64,000 nucleotides of DNA from contig JAQQWL010000002.1 in assembly GCA_038363925.1 (NCBI GenBank), forward strand, positions 5,146,001 through 5,210,000, in the 5' to 3' direction. This DNA comes from Apiospora phragmitis (taxonomy: Eukaryota; Ascomycota; Sordariomycetes; Amphisphaeriales; Apiosporaceae). A program made the translations under genes and the position numbers. Of this stretch, positions 59,760-64,000 are shown in pieces (the stretch's first letter is position 1; the number at the start of each line of letters is the position of its first letter). The notes beneath the pieces were generated by a model. It saw nothing but the letters and a program-made list of their open reading frames with translations. It had not been told where the DNA came from and ran no database searches.

Positions 59760-61185
59760 ACGTACTGGATCTTCAATATTGAATACAGGGACACATGGAA
59801 CGGTTGGTTGCGGCAGAATCCGCACCACAGAGACGAATGGCAAGGGCCATGCTCGCCCCATCCGACATACCTATTACCCGTATGCCTCTGACCATGGCTC
59901 CGGCCGCTCGGTTCCTAAACACCGTCTTCCCACCGCAGGGACTGGCCAACATATAAGGTCCCAACCGTGGACGTTTAGATTGATGACCCAGACTGGCGAC
60001 AGGTTGCGGGGAAACGCCGCGCCAAACTTACGGTCGCTGCGGGTACTCACAACCACCATCACCACTCGCAACGCTCTCTACCTCTTAGGCATCATCAGCC
60101 CGTTAGGAAGTGACGTGCACGCAGCCCTTCTCTAGGCTATTGAGCTCCGCAGCAGCGAGGGAATGGTGCGCTATATTCCCGATGAGCGCGAAGCCGTCGA
60201 ATACGGCTTCCGACGAGGCTTGCTATGGCCTGCTGACTCTCGTTTGAGTTGCAGAACCAAATCCTAGGCCAGACCAGTCTGGTAGCAGCCTATCTTAAGC
60301 GGGTGCACTGGAGCCCTATTATCTTTCTTGCCTGTGCTCCTCGGGCACTGGTCCAGAGATCTGGATCTTATGACGCGAACATCCACGTTTCATACTTTCT
60401 AGCAAGCCGCGCCGTCTAGGCGGTGGCATTGTATTTCTTTTACAACAGCAACGAATTTGCTGTATAGGCTGCTCCCCCAAACGCCCTTCACGATAGTTCC
60501 GGCCCTGTGATTCCCCTCCACGACCGTTCCACCACAGGGACTCGGAGCGATGAAGGTCTTGACAGTGGATATAACAATGAACGACCCAGACTGGCGACTG
60601 GTCGCGGGAGATGTAGCCCCAAGCTTACGGTCGCTTGAGGTTAGGCAGCCGCCGAGTGTGAAGCTGTCGCCGACGAAGCTGTCGCCTACGAGCGCGTCGC
60701 GCCCTAGGAAGATACCATCAAGGAGGCTGCTCACGAACACCACCTTGACCGACACTGGAACAGTGCCCGGCGATACTACCAGAAGTCACTCCCCAGAAGC
60801 GCCACCAAATGTGATAAAAAGCCTCAAGAGTCGGTACACTTTACGGAAGATCCGATTTTCGAAAGAGCCAGCAGAGATGGAAAGCCCACCATCAGACCTT
60901 AACCCTAAGAGTGGCGCCATATCTCACGGTTGTGGCATGCTATAGCCTAGATGATACCTAGTATGTACGCGTTCCATGGAAATGGGAGTTTGTTGTTAAG
61001 GCTGCACCCGCTCGGCCTTTCGCGATGGCTCCGGTCCCACGCTTCCTGAACACGGTAGTCCCGCCCCGTGGACTAGCAGCCCTGAGCAATCTGACGGTGG
61101 AGATAAAGATGAGCGATCCCAACTGGCGACCAGTCGCGGAGAGCATGAGTAGTTGCGCATAACCCACCGTGATGAAGTTTACGTC
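59760..61185 (+). repeat. Three decayed copies of a short coding module
   Basis: Copies lie near 59880-60040, 60430-60640 and 60985-61160. The best preserved (61025) reads APVPRFLNTVVPPRGLAAL then LTVEIKMSDPNWRPVAE. The second has PPQGLGAM-like sequence and VLTVDITMNDPDWRLVAGD. The first has RFLNTVFPPQGLANI and a stop, with DDPDWRQVAG-like sequence in another frame. They share the order NEF-V-AAP, RFLNTV-PP-GL and DPDWR-VA. I take them as relics of tandem gene copies, probably C-terminal parts of the F-box-like family upstream. Each has stops or shifts. Confidence 0.5.
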
Positions 61186-61379
61186 GACATCAACTCTGCC
61201 TGCCATGGCCTCACCCGAGAAGCAGCTCCCGCCCCTCGGCAGGGGTGGTAGAAGCGACGGCATTTTGCACTAATCACCAACATCAGTGCCGCCGAAGAAC
61301 AAGATATGTTCCGGGCGCGAACAGTGCAACCTTGTAATCAGTTCGAACCAAAGATACGAGGCACGACACAGCTGTAAGT

Positions 61380-61850
61380 GAAACAGGAGCGCAACCTCGC
61401 CATCTTGCCCCGCCGGGACCACAAGGCCTACATATTACTGCCACACGCCCGCCTTGAGGCTGAACCTGGATGGCGAAAAGAACGCGGAGTGGGCACGAGG
61501 TACCATCCTGCACGAGTTCGGCCACGTGCTGGGCCTCACCCACGAGCGTCAGCACCCTGACTGTGGCATCCTCTTTCGATGGGAAAGATATTAGCCCGTC
61601 TAGAAACCACCCTCGCACCCCCGATTCCCGACTCCAGCCGAACTGGGGCCGTTAAATCCTAGTGCCTACGACAAGCGTTCGATAATGAACTACGAAGTCG
61701 ACATGCGGGATACAAAGAATACCCACGCAACCCCGTCTTGTCGAGAAGCGACAAGCATCAGCTTATGGGTCTGTACCCTGCCGAGCACGAGGCCATACCC
61801 AAGGGTTCAGCCCACACAAACACACACCATGTGGCCTCCATGCGTGGTTT
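61380..61850 (+). pseudogene. Relic of a secreted-type zinc metalloprotease (astacin/M12A-like)
   Basis: A plus-strand frame reads RGTILHEFGHVLGLTHERQH (61498-61557), the HExxHxxGxxHE zinc site of astacin-like peptidases. A stop follows after RWERY, and AYDKRSIMNYE comes about 90 bases later, the expected Met-turn region. A third frame then reads NPVLSRSDKHQLMGLYPAE. The upstream part (61380-61490) is shifted, with only LRLNLDGEKNAEW recognisable. No signal peptide remains. The catalytic motif is intact but the gene cannot give a full protein. Confidence 0.65.
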
Positions 61851-61877
61851 GCTAGAGCGAGACATCGCTTGCCTCAG

Positions 61878-62150
61878 ACGACATGGAAATGTCCGATGGC
61901 AGCGATAGCGACGAAGCTGAAGTGCTCGGCGCATTGGTCCCTCTTCCTGCATCCAACAGCGGCACCCGAGATGCCTTATACGGATGAATAGATTCATGCG
62001 GCCGAATAGCAACGCGCTGCCGAGGACGCTCTCTCCGAGGAGCGACGCCAGGATCGAGAGAGAAGATTGGAAGTTCTAGAGGCGAAGATCGCTGGCTTCC
62101 AGAAAGCCCAGGAGCAGTGGACTCAGCTGGAAACCTTTTATGCCTAGAAC
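61878..62150 (+). pseudogene. Charged coiled-coil-like fragment
   Basis: One frame around 62005-62140 reads RAAEDALSEERRQDRERRLE followed by VLEAKIAGFQKAQEQW, with stops before and after. An acidic Ser-rich stretch (MEMSDGSDSDEAEVLG) lies just upstream in another frame. It may be the C-terminal part of the metalloprotease locus or of another lost gene. Confidence 0.35.
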
Positions 62151-62159
62151 ACATCGCCG

Positions 62160-63378
62160 CGATGATAGGCGGGATTGGGATTTCTCTGCTGGCGGGCCTT
62201 GAACTACCTTTCGACGCATAGTCGAAGAGAACATTTGGCCCGGTGATGGCGTTGGGCGAGCGCTAGAAGTTCGAGCAACTCGCTGAGCATCTGCACAGCG
62301 GCGCAGGAAGCTCAATGGCCGGTGGTAGAGGTCGCCGTATGAACCCAGCTTACTTCCTGGAACGCGAGGACACGTATCGGCTTGAGGGGCAGTCGTACGA
62401 CACAAATGGGAAGGCGATCGGTTTGGCTCGCCAAGAGGCGTGATGCAGACGAATACCGGAAGCTTTTATCATCCTGCACCACCTCAAGGACTTCACCAGA
62501 GTGTCGAAATAATTAGTGTAAAAAATGGAATGGGGAAACCACAGCTCATGATAAATTGACAATACAACTCGGTCTTCGACTACAACCAGTCACCATCTAG
62601 GTCGATTCAGGGGAATAGGGGTAACATCAGTAAATGCATATATCTTTTTGGTGTATATTAGAAATAAAAGAGGGTCTCCGCCAGATGAGAACATTGATGA
62701 CTTGGCCCCGACAATTGCAGGCATACAACGTCTCTGGGCCATGATACTGAAATATCGTGCATGTTCTGCTAGATTGCTCAAACTTGCGTTATGGTGTAGC
62801 ATATCAAAGTGATCAGTGTTGTCTTGCGCTCAGGTCAATCCCGCCAAACAGCTACCCGAAGAAGTAGCAAATCCTGGCCACGTACATCGCAGACCATATA
62901 GAGACACGTCAAGTTAAACGGAATGCTTCAGATTTATCTAAGGCTACCCCTGAAGAGCCTACCAATATTGGCGAAATGCGCTTCATCTAATGCTGCCTAC
63001 TTTCTCATGTTTGTATTCAGAAGAGCTCTCGCTAAACCTCGAGCGGCTGGCTGCATGTCCGAACCACACGTGGCTAAAAGTAGCAAGCAAGCAACCTGTC
63101 GATACCCGTCTGCAGCTGATCGATCCATCCCTGTTTCCCGAACGGGATATTGCTGCTTTCGTTGATCTGCAACGCAGCTCCCGGACGGATGCGCTCGCTG
63201 TTGAACAATGCTGGCATAAAGATGCAGGGACTTCCTTCCTTGCATACTCCACGCTGGGCATAAGTAAGAGGCAGGGCCAGTGCCAATGTCACATGCCCAA
63301 TAACCTGATACTACGTCTCTCAAGTCACACACCGTGCCCTCAATCATCAATTTGATCAAGACTAGTTCACATAATTCT
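62160..63378. other. No gene seen
   Basis: Short frames only. This separates the decayed cluster from the UPF3-like gene and includes its 3' UTR. Confidence 0.5.
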
Positions 63379-64000
63379 TCAGGTAGCCGGAGGCGGAGGA
63401 GCAGAAGATCCCTTCCCATCTGCAGCATTGGCCCCATCCTTGCCACCACCGCCGCCGCGTCTACCCCGACCACCCCTTCCCCGCTTGGGTTTCTCCGAGG
63501 TAGTTGGCGTCGTAGCGGTCGCAGCCGGCGCCTCAGGAGCAGCCTTCTCCGGCGGCGTCGTCGATTGGGCGGCAGCCGCAGGTGTCGTGGCACCGGGAGT
63601 AGCGGTAGCAGCGGGTTTCTTGTCCTTCCTCTCCAGGACCTGGACGGTGCCTTGGGCGATCGTGACCGGACTGGCCGCAATGGCTTTGGCGAGTGCCGCA
63701 GCGTCCCCAAAGTCGACATAGGCAAAGCCCTTGCGCTTGTCGATCTCGACAAAGGTGACCGACCCAAAAGTCTCCATGGACTGTTTTAGTAGCTGCTCGG
63801 TGACTCCTTGGGACGGGTTGGCATGCTTGACGAAGGCGCGCGTGGCTCCGGCCGCCGGTTGAGCCGCGCCTTTCTTCTGAGACTGGTTCGCTTTGGACGA
63901 TACAGCACCCTTTCCACCCGAGGCAGCTTTAGGACCGGTAGGCGGTGCCGGCGTCGCGCTTGAGGCCGTCGAGCTCTGGGCTGGCGTAGCAGGTGATGCG
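63379..64000 (-). CDS. UPF3: UPF3-like nonsense-mediated decay factor, C-terminal part (runs off the window)
   Basis: The minus-strand frame is open from the window edge (about 63999) to the stop at 63379. It has an Ala/Ser/Pro-rich linker, then an RRM-like domain starting TRAFVKHANPSQGVTEQLLK and continuing FGSVTFVEIDKRKGFAYVDF and TVQVLERKDKK. An Ala/Thr/Pro-rich stretch and a basic RGRGGRGRRGGGG tail follow. This C-terminal layout is what I recall for filamentous-fungal Upf3 proteins, which bridge Upf2 and the exon junction or decay machinery. The Smg4/UPF3 domain that would confirm it lies beyond the window. It could instead be another RRM/RGG protein. No intron is seen in this part. Confidence 0.7.
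   Translation of the reverse strand, partial: ASPATPAQSSTASSATPAPPTGPKAASGGKGAVSSKANQSQKKGAAQPAAGATRAFVKHANPSQGVTEQLLKQSMETFGSVTFVEIDKRKGFAYVDFGDAAALAKAIAASPVTIAQGTVQVLERKDKKPAATATPGATTPAAAAQSTTPPEKAAPEAPAATATTPTTSEKPKRGRGGRGRRGGGGGKDGANAADGKGSSAPPPPAT

Noticed and set aside
62997..63767. 256-codon minus-strand and 151-codon plus-strand frames around the UPF3-like gene
   Set aside because: Low-complexity Arg/Pro/Ser shadows of the Ala/Gly/Arg-rich UPF3 C-terminus. The supported frame is 64000-63379.

Overview
The window comes from a filamentous ascomycete, most likely a sordariomycete (inference). The grounds are short GT-AG introns of about 45-70 bases, WSC, HET and 2EXR-type genes, a histone H2A.Z of the filamentous-fungal form, an intron-bearing tRNA-Cys, and an 11.9 kb AT-rich block whose three LTR copies differ mostly by C/T and G/A transitions, the mark of repeat-induced point mutation (RIP).

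Layout. 1-19 kb: a PIN4-type RRM/R3H RNA-binding protein (5748-7638, +), a secreted four-WSC glyoxal/galactose-oxidase-like copper oxidase (10185-13753, -) with one apparent one-base frameshift, and long stretches without a gene. 18-32 kb: a gene graveyard with a HET-domain relic, tRNA-Cys(GCA), a broken membrane protein, a broken TPR protein, a broken conserved fungal protein, one intact HET-domain gene (28533-30158, +) and the 3' part of a DUF6536-type membrane protein. 32276-44147: nested transposons. A 6.0 kb LTR retrotransposon with 212-214 bp LTRs sits inside the DUF6536 gene with a 5 bp target duplication. It carries a Fot1/pogo-like element in its left LTR, two copies of a second TA-inserting element, and a solo LTR with its own duplication. 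No reading frame of 60 codons or more survives in the block. 44.1-45.0 kb holds the 5' part of the DUF6536 gene.

47-52 kb is housekeeping-like: a dynamin-family GTPase (47473-49954, +) and histone H2A.Z (51316-52311, +). 53-63 kb is decayed again: a broken hypothetical gene, at least three related 2EXR/F-box-like pseudogenes, three decayed copies of a short module, and a metalloprotease relic. The window ends inside a UPF3-like gene (63379 to the edge, -).

The conserved genes form islands around accessory DNA rich in allorecognition-type families (HET, TPR, F-box-like) and transposons. Many genes carry single-base indels, often in homopolymers. Some may be assembly errors, but in-frame stops and multiple lesions show that several loci are true pseudogenes. 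Domain calls were made by eye from motifs, without database searches.
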